Positions 12,040 through 24,559 of a stretch of DNA of 64,000 bases are shown here, one piece after another. How positions within the stretch are numbered: the first letter of the stretch is position 1; each line of letters opens with the position of its first letter. The notes below the pieces were generated by a model that was given only the letters and a program-made list of their open reading frames with translations, did not search any database and was not told where the DNA came from. Both the position numbers and the translations under genes were made by a program. Source of the stretch: Paramecium pentaurelia (lineage: Eukaryota > Ciliophora > Oligohymenophorea > Peniculida > Parameciidae); assembly GCA_905183005.1 (NCBI GenBank), contig CAJJDO010000029.1, positions 30,091 through 94,090 of the forward strand, written 5' to 3'.

Positions 12040-14867
12040 ATGATTTAGTAATGTAATTTAAAGATAAAATGTTAAAAAGATGATCATTAAGATGAGATAG
12101 ACATTGTTTGTTACAATTAGTTTTGTGGGGAATTCAGATTAAATTGCTTTAAATGTATGAAGAAGGCAAGAATCCATAATGATCATTTTGATGATGTTGA
12201 AAAAATCAACAGCTTGATTCAATTCATTGATAAGAAAAATTAAGAATGTGATGATTTGATTGATGATCTTTATACATTAGTAGAAACTATGAAAAAATCA
12301 TTTTCTTAATTAATATATGGAATCATATAAAAATATTAATTAAATAAGGAAAGATTAGTATTATTGAATTCTTAATAAATAAATGATTACTTGAATTCAA
12401 CAATCTAATTTAAAGAATATTAATAATCAATTACAAAAATCATTTCAGAATAGACTAATAAATTAAATCATTCATTTAATAATTTATATCAATAATTAAA
12501 ATTATCTTAATTTAATTATTNNNNNNNNNNNNNNNNNNNNNNNNNNNNNNNNNNNNNNNNNNNNNNNNNNNNNNNNNNNNNNNNNNNNNNNNNNNNNNNN
12601 NNNNNNNNNNNNNNNNNNNNNNNNNNNNNNNNNNNNNNNNNNNNNNNNNNNNNNNNNNNNNNNNNNNNNNNNNNNNNNNNNNNNNNNNNNNNNNNNNNNN
12701 NNNNNNNNNNNNNNNNNNNNNNNNNNNNNNNNNNNNNNNNNNNNNNNNNNNNNNNNNNNNNNNNNNNNNNNNNNNNNNNNNNNNNNNNNNNNNNNNNNNN
12801 NNNNNNNNNNNNNNNNNNNNNNNNNNNNNNNNNNNNNNNNNNNNNNNNNNNNNNNNNNNNNNNNNNNNNNNNNNNNNNNNNNNNNNNNNNNNNNNNNNNN
12901 NNNNNNNNNNNNNNNNNNNNNNNNNNNNNNNNNNNNNNNNNNNNNNNNNNNNNNNNNNNNNNNNNNNNNNNNNNNNNNNNNNNNNNNNNNNNNNNNNNNN
13001 NNNNNNNNNNNNNNNNNNNNNNNNNNNNNNNNNNNNNNNNNNNNNNNNNNNNNNNNNNNNNNNNNNNNNNNNNNNNNNNNNNNNNNNNNNNNNNNNNNNN
13101 NNNNNNNNNNNNNNNNNNNNNNNNNNNNNNNNNNNNNNNNNNNNNNNNNNNNNNNNNNNNNNNNNNNNNNNNNNNNNNNNNNNNNNNNNNNNNNNNNNNN
13201 NNNNNNNNNNNNNNNNNNNNNNNNNNNNNNNNNNNNNNNNNNNNNNNNNNNNNNNNNNNNNNNNNNNNNNNNNNNNNNNNNNNNNNNNNNNNNNNNNNNN
13301 NNNNNNNNNNNNNNNNNNNNNNNNNNNNNNNNNNNNNNNNNNNNNNNNNNNNNNNNNNNNNNNNNNNNNNNNNNNNNNNNNNNNNNNNNNNNNNNNNNNN
13401 NNNNNNNNNNNNNNNNNNNNNNNNNNNNNNNNNNNNNNNNNNNNNNNNNNNNNNNNNNNNNNNNNNNNNNNNNNNNNNNNNNNNNNNNNNNNNNNNNNNN
13501 NNNNNNNNNNNNNAAGAATCCATAATGATCATTTTGATGATGTTGAAAAAATCAACAGCTTGATTCAATTCATTGATAAGAAAAATTAAGAATGTGATGA
13601 TTTGATTGATGATCTTTATACATTAGTAGAAACTATGAAAAAATCATTTTCTTAATTAATATATGGAATCATATAAAAATATTAATTAAATAAGGAAAGA
13701 TTAGTATTATTGAATTCTTAATAAATAAATGATTACTTGAATTCAACAATCTAATTTAAAGAATATTAATAATCAATTACAAAAATCATTTCAGAATAGA
13801 CTAATAAATTAAATCATTCATTTAATAATTTATATCAATAATTAAAATTATCATAATTTGATTATTATTATATTGATAATGGTTCTACTTAATTATCGTA
13901 TCAATTATATGATAAAGGTATTGATCTTATTAATTATTAGGTTATTAATTATATTGGGATGATAAATATGATGAGGCTATAGAAGTGCTAGAAAAATCTA
14001 TAAAATAAGATTCAAATAATCATCAATCATTATGGTGTAAAGGTTAAATAATAAAATAATTTAACAGGTTCATGTTTAAGATTATTAAATAACTATGAGG
14101 ATGCAATCACTTGGTATGACAAAGCATTAGCTATTGATTCGCAGCATGTTGATTCTTTATGTGAAAAAGGTAGATAGCATCATAATTTAATTAATAGGTG
14201 ATTGTATAAGATTATTAAATAACTATGAGGATGCAATCACTTGGTATGAAAAAGCATTAGCTATTAATTCTAAACATGTTGATTCTTTATTTGGAAAAGG
14301 TAGATAGCATCATAATTTAATTAATAGGTGATTGTTTAAGATTATTAAATAAATATTAGGATGCAATCACTTGGTATAACAAAGCATTAGCTATTGATTC
14401 AAAGCATGTTGATTCTTTATGTGAAAAAGGTAGATTGCATCATAATTTAATTTCTAGGTGATTGCTTAAGATTATTAAATAAATATTAGGATGCAATCAC
14501 TTGGTATAACAAAGCATTAGCTATTGATTCGAAGCATGTTGATTCTTTATGTGAAAAAGGTAGATTGCATCATAATTTAATTAATAGGTGATTGCTTAAG
14601 ATTATTGAAAAAATATGATGAATCTTTTAAAGCATTAGATTAAGCACTTTCCATTAATCCTCAACATAACTTTTCTCTTAAATCTAAAGGTATATTTTAA
14701 TAGTAATTTGTAGGTTTATGCTTAGAAGATCAATATAAATATAAAGAAGCCTTAATTTATTTTGACAAATCATTAAAGATAAACCCAAATGATCTATGGA
14801 CAATAAACTAAAAGAGTATTTTTAACATATTAGATTAGAAATTTGTGAGAATAAATTAAAGCAATGA
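12040..14867 (+). CDS. B-box-like zinc finger / TPR protein, one TPR per exon
   Basis: The start at 12040 gives a zinc-binding head with Cys11, His16, Cys24, Cys29, Cys36, Cys39, His46 and His49. An alpha-helical region follows to about residue 175, then seven TPRs. The TPRs lie in seven exons, each exactly 102 nt (34 codons): 13941-14042, 14068-14169, 14198-14299, 14328-14429, 14458-14559, 14588-14689 and 14714-14815. All introns are 23-28 nt and phase 1. Typical repeat text is LNNYEDAITWYDKALAID. The last exon, 14839-14867, ends in TGA. After removing the 1,346-base assembly artefact, exon 1 is 532 nt, which fits phase 1, giving 424 residues. TPR proteins are protein-binding scaffolds; the partner here is unknown. 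Two bases differ between the two copies flanking the gap, so residues near codon 160 are uncertain. Confidence 0.85.
12168..13866. repeat. Assembly artefact: N run flanked by a duplicated 353-base segment
   Basis: 12168-12520 recurs at 13514-13866 with only two mismatches near the contig edge, on either side of 993 N. Deleting 1,346 bases (one copy plus the N) keeps the TPR gene in frame. This is best read as two overlapping contig ends joined with an estimated gap. Confidence 0.85.
13941..14838 (+). repeat. Tandem 130-bp exon-intron units encoding TPRs
   Basis: From about 14068 to 14587 the unit is exactly 130 bp: a 102-nt TPR exon plus a 28-nt intron. Introns at 14170-14197, 14300-14327, 14430-14457 and 14560-14587 are nearly identical to each other, as are the exons. 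Flanking, older repeats keep the 102-nt exon length but have diverged introns of 23-25 nt. This shows recent amplification of a complete exon-intron unit. Confidence 0.9.
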
Positions 14868-15581
14868 GTATTCAATATTAAAATAAATATACTGTTATTT
14901 CCTTTTCAAATTATTTATGAATCCTCAATATGACATAAATTAGAACATCCATCTCCTCCATAATAATTTCCATCATCACATTCTTCATATTAATACATTA
15001 TTATACCATTTCCACATTGACTCATACAAGTGTGGTCAATTAATACTTGATTCTCTCCACATCTTAAATTTGCCTAATAAATAAGCTACATCTCAATTAA
15101 TTAATCATTATCATCATCTTCATAATTTTATTTAATACATTTAACTGTTTCAATATCGAATTAATATTAATCATCACATTTTTACATTAATCTTATTGAC
15201 ATTCAATACAACCTTCTGAACATTAAAATTCACACATAAAACAATCATCATATTGAATATTATTTCCATGTCACATTACTCATATGGATCAACAACTATG
15301 CCATCTCCACACTTAGTTGTGGATTTATTATATTGATTAAGAACCCATCCTGGCTTGATACAAGCTTTACAAACCCAAAATTCACAAAGAACACATTATT
15401 TTTCACATCAAATTTTGCATTAATGACATCCATCGAATGGAATCGTATTTCCATCATCACATTCTTCCATACCCAAAATTATTTAATCTCCGCATATCTG
15501 AGTGCATTTATTTATATTAAATTCCCATCCTTCTACATTACACTCTTTGCATTAACCATTTTCTTATAGAGTACACTCTTT

Positions 15582-15668
15582 TTGCTATTGCTATTGCTAT
15601 TGCTATTGCTATTGCTATTGCTATTGCTATTGCTATTGCTATTGCTATTGCTATTGCTATTGCTATTG
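15582..15668 (-). repeat. Hexanucleotide microsatellite encoding 29 glutamines as alternating CAA and TAG
   Basis: On the minus strand the sequence is CAA TAG repeated without interruption for 87 nt, in frame with CDDGNQNDDGCDNCQL before it and KECTLQENGQCKEC after it. In the ciliate code this is an uninterrupted polyQ tract of 29 residues. In the standard code it would be a string of stops, and in another frame it mimics a Ser-Asn repeat. It sits between cysteines of one DUF4215 unit. Confidence 0.9.
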
Positions 15669-16661
15669 CAATTAGCAATTATCACATCCATCATCATTTT
15701 GATTTCCATCATCACATTATTCATTTCCTAAAACTAATAAATCACCAAACTAGGTTATTATAGAAATAGTTTGATTTTTAAAAATAGCATTTAATAAATT
15801 AACATAAAAGATATTCAAAATTATTCAAATTATAACAATAATAATTTAACACATCCAATTGCCATCCTAATGAATTACATTAAAAACAATTTCCATCAAT
15901 GCAAGTTTTACATTCTTCTTAACTTTATAGTTTACAAATTACACATAATAAATCAGATAGTAAATTGCCATTATCACATTATTCATCATGGGTTACAATT
16001 CCATCTCCACAAACAATATAACATATATTTTTTTATTTATCTAAGTAATAAAAAAAAATAACATTGAGCAATTTAAGAAGTATGACAATAATAATTACAT
16101 AAAAATAAGCATAAATAGCATCCATCATACTGTATTTAATTTGTATCATCTCATTATTCCTTATTAGATAAATAACCATCTCCACATAAAGATATACATT
16201 AATTATTTAGAAGATGTAATAAATTTGTTTCCAAATTATATTGTATAAATAAACCTTTATAACAATGGATGCAGTCTTTAGAACATTCAAATTAATTTTT
16301 AACTAACCATCTTCTGCTATCAAATTCATGTCATCTCATTATTCATTCTCTGTCGTTAGTCCATCATAAGTAATTTCAAAGCATTTTCCATCTAGATTTT
16401 AATATCCATTTTCGCATTTCTTACATTATCCAAATTTGCATTAAATACATGATTTTTAACATTAATATTATGAAAGATAACAACCATCATACAACACTGA
16501 ATTATTGTCATCACATTATTCTGTACCAACAACATAAGAATCTCCTATAATTTGGTTACATTTTTTATCTAAATTTATTACCCATCCTTCATTGTGATAA
16601 ATCAAAAAAGAATCCTAACAATTGTATTTACATCGATAACAGTTTTAATTTATTAAGTCAT

Positions 16662-19080
16662 CGCATTCTTCATAAAATTATACTGTAATTCCATCATCAC
16701 AGATCGTTTCACTTTTTTTTATGATTCATTCAATTTCCATCCTTTAGTTTTACATTCTAGGCATCCAGTTTAAGTACATAGAGTACATGATTGTTAACAA
16801 TTTAATTAACACTAATAGCATCCATCATTTAATCAGTTAGTTCCATCTTCACAAACCTTTTCTTAATTTATTAATACACTATCTCCACAAATTCTAATAC
16901 ATTATTATAATGAAAATTCCCATTAATAACCTTGAATACAAGACATACAAACTCCATTTTCACATTATAAACAATTGATATCACATCTAATTTAACATTA
17001 TTTACAAAGACAATTAGAATAGTGTTCATCACACTCTATTTCTTCAAAAGCTATTATATTGTCTCCACAAATACTTTTACAAAATCTATCTTATTACAAA
17101 TACCAACCACTTTCTTCATTGCATTATTGACAGATACCATATTAACAATCAATGCAATGAATTCAACATTAAAATTAGAAATCGAAACAACCATCAAAAG
17201 GTAATTAATTATTATCTTCACATTATTCAGGATACACTAATAGTTCATCATTACATAATGGAATACATTTGTTTATTATTAATCGATAGCTTTTTTTACA
17301 ATTTAGACACTAGGAGTTGACACAAGTATGATAAAATTAATCACAAGAAAATTAACATTAATGGCATCCATCTTATGGGTTACCATTCCATCATCACACA
17401 TTTCACTTAAATTGGCAACAATTCCATCTCCACAAATGGAATTACATGTTCCATCAATTTAAATGTACCAACCTTTATCTTCATTACATTTAACACATCT
17501 TCCAAAATGATAATCTATACAGTTAGGATAGCATTCAATTAACAATTAAGACAGTTTCTTTATTCTTAATTGCATTATTGGAGTAATGTGATTAAATTAC
17601 CTAACAAATAGAGCGACAGTCATTATTCTAAACATAAAATCCACTTTTATAATTAGAATAATTTATTAAGGAATACATTAATAAAAATTTCCATTTAAGC
17701 ATATATCACATGCAAAATTACAACCAAATTTACCATTATTGCAACTATCAAATGGGTTATTATTTCCATCATCACAGTCCTCACCTTCTACTATTATTAA
17801 TCACCACAAATAGGAAGACATGGTAAATTTATTCCATCATCATAATATCCAGGCAAACATAAACATTAATNCGCATTCTTCATAAAATTATACTGTAATT
17901 CCATCATCACAGATCGTTTCACTTTTTTTTATGATTCATTCAATTTCCATCCTTTAGTTTTACATTCTAGGCATCCAGTTTAAGTACATAGAGTACATGA
18001 TTGTTAACAATTTAATTAACACTAATAGCATCCATCATTTAATCAGTTAGTTCCATCTTCACAAACCTTTTCTTAATTTATTAATACACTATCTCCACAA
18101 ATTCTAATACATTATTATAATGAAAATTCCCATTAATAACCTTGAATACAAGACATACAAACTCCATTTTCACATTATAAACAATTGATATCACATCTAA
18201 TTTAACATTATTTACAAAGACAATTAGAATAGTGTTCATCACACTCTATTTCTTCAAAAGCTATTATATTGTCTCCACAAATACTTTTACAAAATCTATC
18301 TTATTACAAATACCAACCACTTTCTTCATTGCATTATTGACAGATACCATATTAACAATCAATGCAATGAATTCAACATTAAAATTAGAAATCGAAACAA
18401 CCATCAAAAGGTAATTAATTATTATCTTCACATTATTCAGGATACACTAATAGTTCATCATTACATAATGGAATACATTTGTTTATTATTAATCGATAGC
18501 TTTTTTTACAATTTAGACACTAGGAGTTGACACAAGTATGATAAAATTAATCACAAGAAAATTAACATTAATGGCATCCATCTTATGGGTTACCATTCCA
18601 TCATCACACATTTCACTTAAATTGGCAACAATTCCATCTCCACAAATGGAATTACATGTTCCATCAATTTAAATGTACCAACCTTTATCTTCATTACATT
18701 TAACACATCTTCCAAAATGATAATCTATACAGTTAGGATAGCATTCAATTAACAATTAAGACAGTTTCTTTATTCTTAATTGCATTATTGGAGTAATGTG
18801 ATTAAATTACCTAACAAATAGAGCGACAGTCATTATTCTAAACATAAAATCCACTTTTATAATTAGAATAATTTATTAAGGAATACATTAATAAAAATTT
18901 CCATTTAAGCATATATCACATGCAAAATTACAACCAAATTTACCATTATTGCAACTATCAAATGGGTTATTATTTCCATCATCACAGTCCTCACCTTCTA
19001 CTATTATTAATCACCACAAATAGGAAGACATGGTAAATTTATTCCATCATCATAATATCCAGGCAAACATAAACATTAAT
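16662..19080. repeat. Assembly artefact: exact 1,209-base duplication around a single n
   Basis: 16662-17870 equals 17872-19080, separated by one n at 17871. The perfect identity and the n exactly at the junction indicate unmerged contig overlap inside the cysteine-repeat gene, not a gene duplication. Confidence 0.88.
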
Positions 19081-21298
19081 GTCTATTAGTGTCTCTATTA
19101 TAATAATCTCTTACACATGTAAGACAATTATATTATGAATCACCATAGCAATATTCACAATATTTGTTTCTCCTTATAAAAATGTAAATGGATTACACAA
19201 ACAAATTCCATTAGTCAAATAAAATTAATTATTTACACATTAAGTACATTATTCTGAACTTTTACATGAATTCAGTAGTTGAATTAAAGTCTAAATATTA
19301 ACTACCTCCACAATTGGGACCAACATAGCATTCATCTGAACATTCTGTTAAACTTATACAACTAGACCAAAAAGGAGGACACTAAATCGTAATCATACAT
19401 AATATACATAATGAATGACAATGAAATACTCATTAGTATAAAAGTTTGTTAAACTAACATTAAAGTATATAGTGCTTTCAAGATCAGTATTACCAATCAA
19501 GTTTTTATACTTCCCCAATATTATTAAATGGTCGTTGCCATTCACTGCCCTATCTAATAGGAAAATGTTCCAGTATAACCATTTCCATAAGTTAAATTAA
19601 AATATATCAATGCTGCATAATGAGGATGCTAAATAATCCATGTTTTGATATATGATCCATCATTCCATACCAATAAGGCACCCAAAACTATTTTATTACT
19701 AAAAAAAGAAAATTGCTATCTTGCTGATAAACCAAATCTGTTGTATTATCATAAAATCATTTAATTTCATCAAGAGTTATATTAAATCATAAAATCCTTT
19801 TGCTAAGTACCTTGAATCTAAAAATAAACTAATTATAATTTACATGATATCTTCATAGTCAATACAATTTGTTGAATGAATAGGACAAATTAAACACATT
19901 TATTTTTATATAATTGATATCCTGAATCACATTATGAGTAAGTTGACAAATATAAACAGATTAAACAATTTTCTTAACAAAATTCTGCGTCTAAAGTGAC
20001 ATTTCTAAATCCCCAAGATTCATTTTGAAATTAAAGTTATCCTTTAATTGAAAGATTTGGATTGGAATTAAAAAGTTAAAAAGTCATAAGTTTAATTCTT
20101 CTCAAAAAATTTCAACCTAGAATGCTAATGACTACTTTATTATTCTAGATTATATTTGATTATTGTATAAGATTTCAATATTGCTTGTATATTAGAAATT
20201 GAATAAATAAAATGTTATTCTAATTCTTACAAATAGAGCATCCCTTCATTAAATTACAACCTTCCAATAAAACTAATTCCATTAAAATTTACATTAATTA
20301 AATCCTTATTTTTTGGATTAAATTCATCTAATTAAAATATCAAAAGAAAATATCTTTGATTTGATTAAGAGATACTGTGATCTTCTTCGAATAAAGTAAC
20401 TTTTATTTTATTCTATTATCATTGACACATATTTTATCATAATGAGCAAATGAATAATTCTTGTCGACAACCTATAAATAATTCAAAAAATTATTAATCA
20501 GAAATACATTTTCCTCCTTCTAAGCTTAAATTGTTGAAATATCATAAACATTAAGTCTCTGAAGAACCCATTACAAGTTAAACAAGTTGGATGGCAAGTA
20601 TTAACATGTATCAATAAATTTCTAATCCTTATTTCCATATCATTAAAATTAGGATTAAAACAAATTTTAATTGTAAATTTATTGGTGTTAGAACTTGCTA
20701 TTTTATAGCGTATATTTATCATCCTACTAATACTTACAACTGTATAGAATTCAAATTTACCCCAATCATTTCGACATATTCTAACACGGTTTTAAGTTAA
20801 ATCATCTAATTTGTAATCTCTTCTATAAAATTGCTAATTTATTTCTGAGGCTTTATTACTACTATTAATAAGTTAAAATGATGAATTATCATCATCAGTT
20901 GCATCAAAAAAAACATCAACAATAATTTAAACTTCAAAGCTCCTATAACTTAATGATTTATTTAAATATTGACTATGTTTTTCCAATTTTAAATATACAA
21001 CTTAATTTTCACTACATTTTGGGAATGAAAATGAAGTATCATCAGTAGTAGCAGAACAAGTATTGAAAATTTATCATTAATTATTGAACATATTTATCCC
21101 TATAAAACTTTAATCAATTAGTTTCGAGTTGGCTAAACTCTGATGTATAAGAATTATCAACCAAACCCAAGTGTTTAGATGAAAAAACATAAAATGATTT
21201 GAGTGATTTAATTTAGCCAAATAATTAATAATCGCAAATATAAGCACTTTAGCAAAATACCTTTTCAAAAAACTTGCTTTTTGTAGGTTATTATCCAT

Positions 21299-21977
21299 TA
21301 TATAAGAATATAATCAAGAGCTCTTTATACCATCGAGCTTCTATTTGAAGTCACTGCAACAACCTATTCGAATTAAAGCTAGAGTTCTTGAACCGATGAT
21401 ATAATTTTATCTTCAATAAAAATTGACAATACTTTTATTTATATAATGAAATTTAACAACCATACAAGTTCTATTTCTATTTAAACCCAAGGCTATTAGC
21501 TAACTTTTGATTGAATCATATTAGTAAAAGATGATAAGATCAGTAGTAGTAAATTTTTCAATTTTTATGTTTTAAAGTTTTGCATTTTTCTTTAATTCAG
21601 ATTTAATTAATGATATGCAGTTGATGCTTCCTTTTATAGATGATATAAAGGAAAACTTTTAAGATAATTAATATCACAAATCGCAATTTTCCTTTTCATT
21701 CAATACGTAATTGTTTTTGATGAATTATGTCGTTCTAATTCAAAAGAAAATTTATTAAACTTTTAATTAAAATATCTTAATTTAAATAATTAGTAAAAGC
21801 ATTCTCTATAATTGTTCAAAAAGTGCTTTGAACTAAAAAAAAATGGTTTCAGTAATATATTCAGAACATGGAATACTTAATATATGGAAAAATTGTACCT
21901 TAATGTTAATAATTTAGAAATCCTGTAATCGACTAAATAATGCTATTAAATTAAAATTTAAAAAAAAGGACAAGTAA
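21299..21977. other. No gene recognised
   Basis: Intergenic AT-rich DNA between two divergently placed relics. No RNA gene, repeat or regulatory motif could be supported. Confidence 0.5.
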
Positions 21978-22760
21978 ATGAACCGAAGACCAAGATGTAC
22001 TCACCTAAATTCTTCAAATTACGACAAAGATCGCTCTACAATTTACTCTTTATTATCTTCAATGAATGAGGTAACAATATTTTTAATCCTAGAGGCTCAT
22101 TTATGAAACAAAGAAGATTTTAATTAAAATAGAAAAATATGAGAGAGTCATTAATTTTTTCAAAAATTTTGTAAGAAACCATTTTTAGAGAAAAATATTA
22201 ATCACAAGATAAGAGGGGTCACATAATTTTTTTAATCCTAATTTAAAAAGGGAAAAATAAGTATAAAATAACTCAATAAATAGGGTGGCCATTCAATTAG
22301 TGCCTGGACAGAAATACTTTAGCTTCGGTTAGGAAGGATAAATAAGGGATTAGATGATAAAAAATTTAAATTAGAAGAACATAGTGGAACTGTTTAGTTA
22401 TATGCTTCTCTATCCTAATTGTACTACATTAGCATCAAGTAATGATGATAACTCACTTTTCTTATGGAATGTTGAGACAAGAGTAGTATACTGACTAAAC
22501 ATAACTACTATGTCCATCTAATCTAAATTTTTTATTATTTTTCGCTAAAAGTGCTTTATTAGTATCTAATTGCAAGTTAGACTTTATGATCAGTAAAGAC
22601 TTATGAAGATATTTTTCTTTATTCAAAATACCCCTATATAACACTCAATTTCCCGAATGAACTATTTAGTTTAATATTATTTAGTCACTTCTAATATTAT
22701 GATAACATTTTATCTTAATAGCCAATTTTGTAAGCATAAGGATCTTGAAACTTGAAAAAG
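21978..22760 (+). pseudogene. WD40-repeat relic with short N-terminal exon
   Basis: An ATG at 21978 opens a frame (MNRRPRCTHLNSSN). With a 22-nt intron-like segment (GTAACA...TAG at about 22068-22089) removed, it stays open for 164 codons to TGA at 22492-22494. Its end carries a clear blade signature (LASSNDDNSLFLWNVETR). The preceding blade is visible only in another frame (KFKLEEHSGTV around 22365), so a frameshift lies between them. Beyond the TGA, WD40-like words continue in broken frames to about 22760. This is the Paramecium type of WD40 protein with blades of about 42 residues, now decayed. Confidence 0.55.
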
Positions 22761-24559
22761 AATTTATAAACTAATAAAGAATATACTTTTAATCACAAAA
22801 ATAATATTATCTATACTATATTGAATTAAAATATAATAAAATTGATATTGATAATTACTAAAATTATATTAAAAGTAATTTTTAAAAAATCATCACCAAA
22901 AATAGTTAATATATGTTTCGAAATTCCTTTGTAAATCTCAATTAATGGTCCAATTTTTATATCACTTGAATAAAATACCTTCAAAAGCTTTAGATGTAAA
23001 TTTTATATATATTATATTTCCTGATACAATTTACCTATGTATACCTTCTTAATCGAAACTTTTTTATATAACTTTAGAAATACTAAAATTGCTATTATAT
23101 TATAAAAAATAATTCTTTAAATTTCATCAGTTTACTAGTCAATTCTAATTTAAACTGAATACAATAATTTTGATTATAATCCAGAAAATCATATTCCATG
23201 ATTTGGAAATATATTTTTCAATAAATTAATTGAACATTTTAGATAATAATGTATGATAATTTTTTAATTAATGGTAACAATTAGATAATTAATATTAAAA
23301 ACTATTTTTCTGCGGAAAAATCATCTCTATTCTCCTGCCAGATAGGTAAACTATTTTTCCATGTTAGAGTTCTTTGGATTTAACCAAGGGAAAGCTTTGG
23401 CAATAAATCCAATGAAATGCGTATAATAACCGAGGTGGATTTCTAATAGAGCTCAAGTAATAACTTTTATAAAATTAGGTTCTCTAAGTGGATTTTGGCA
23501 ATAGAGGATAAAAATTTATTAAAAAATAGATAGGCATGAAACAATAAAGGTTAATGTTACTTATTGAAGATAGGTTTTATTTTTACGATAATAAAAATAA
23601 AGACTATGATCAGGATTAAACAGCTGTGATAGACATTTTACTTATACTATTATTTATTTAGTGTATGAAAGACCAATTTTGAATAATTAATGATAAGTTT
23701 TCAAAGTTATCTATCAAAATCAATATTGTTCTGATTACAAACTTAAACTATAGGATAATTAAAATTTCTAACACCTTTCGTTTAATAATTATTTATCAGG
23801 TTGAGATTTAATGAATGTATATATATTTATTATATGTTTATATAATTATTTCTCTGTTGCATTTTATAAACTTTATTTATGAAATAAACACAAAATGAAT
23901 CTTAAAGATAGAGAATAATTTAAATTTAGAGTAAAAGTGTTATTTGTATTATTTGCAGTGACATTTATATCTCTTATAAAATATCAATTAATATAAGCGA
24001 CATCGCAACATGAAATTTAATTTATTTTAGTGTAGTTTAAAAAATATAAAGTATTATGATTAATAAATATTTTACAATTAATAATCATGATAAACTATAA
24101 TTTCAAATTAGGAAATCTTCTTATATTAATTTCTCATATGATTTACTGAGTTAATATTATTACTTTAATATAAACAATTTTTGTAGTGGATGTATTTGAA
24201 CATTCATTATATTATTATCATTTAATTGCCTGAATGTTTTTCTAGTAATTAATTTATTTCTGATATTTTAACGCAATTGGAGAATAGGAAATTAAAAAAA
24301 AGAATATACTATTTAGCATTGCTGATGACCTTTCATCTCAATTTTGTTTAGAGATTATAATAAATATAATACTAGAGATATAAGGTCTTAATCTTCTGAT
24401 GTATTTCAAAAGTACCACAAAAAGAGGCAAAAGTGTTCTTTGAAGAATAGGGGAGAAAAGAGATGTTGTATTAGACAATCATTTCTATTTTGTCATTAAA
24501 ATGAAGATTAAATTAAATATCTTTAAACTTTGTATAAAAATTAACAAAACTTTAATTGC
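22761..24559. other. AT-rich region, no gene; one stem-loop
   Basis: No supported coding frame. The only structure seen is an inverted repeat at 23374-23412 (arms TTGGATTTA and TAAATCCAA, with further partial pairing inside) in a less AT-rich patch of about 23310-23560. Confidence 0.45.

Larger units (their letters stand above)
14906..21298 (-). pseudogene. Large DUF4215-type cysteine-repeat surface or secreted protein, broken
   Basis: Minus-strand repeats carry the CGDG...EECDDGN...C..C signature of DUF4215/Myxococcus-type cysteine-rich repeats. Examples are EECDDGN near 15450 and CGDGIVVDPYEQCD near 15290. The likely start is ATG at 21296-21298, followed by a hydrophobic stretch (KVLIFAIINYL). 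A beta-rich N-terminal domain at about 20500-21050 ends in CHPTCLTCNG. The terminal TGA is at 14906-14908, only 38 bp from the convergent TPR gene. The gene is broken: a one-base loss giving CKI-stop near 15405, a two-base loss at the CD(D)GN near 15255, a TGA inside TN-LNDGC near 16825, a one-base error in an A run near 16710, and a shift near 20555. About 5.18 kb remains after removing the assembly duplication. Related proteins are extracellular. Sequencing error is a weaker explanation because neighbouring genes are clean. Confidence 0.7.

Noticed and set aside
14816..14833. An 18-nt intron at the end of the TPR gene
   Set aside because: It would keep the frame open into the opposite gene. 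The 23-nt choice ending at 14838 gives a 102-nt last TPR exon and an immediate TGA.
15582..15668. CRISPR-like repeat
   Set aside because: It is an uninterrupted 6-bp microsatellite without spacers, in a eukaryotic gene.
15533..15724. Minus-strand ORF with a Ser-Asn repeat
   Set aside because: It exists only when TAA/TAG are stops. The DUF4215 frame reads the same DNA as polyQ with cysteines in register on both sides.
16662..19080. Tandem duplication of cysteine repeats as a biological event
   Set aside because: The copies are base-identical and meet exactly at an n, as at five other gaps in the window.
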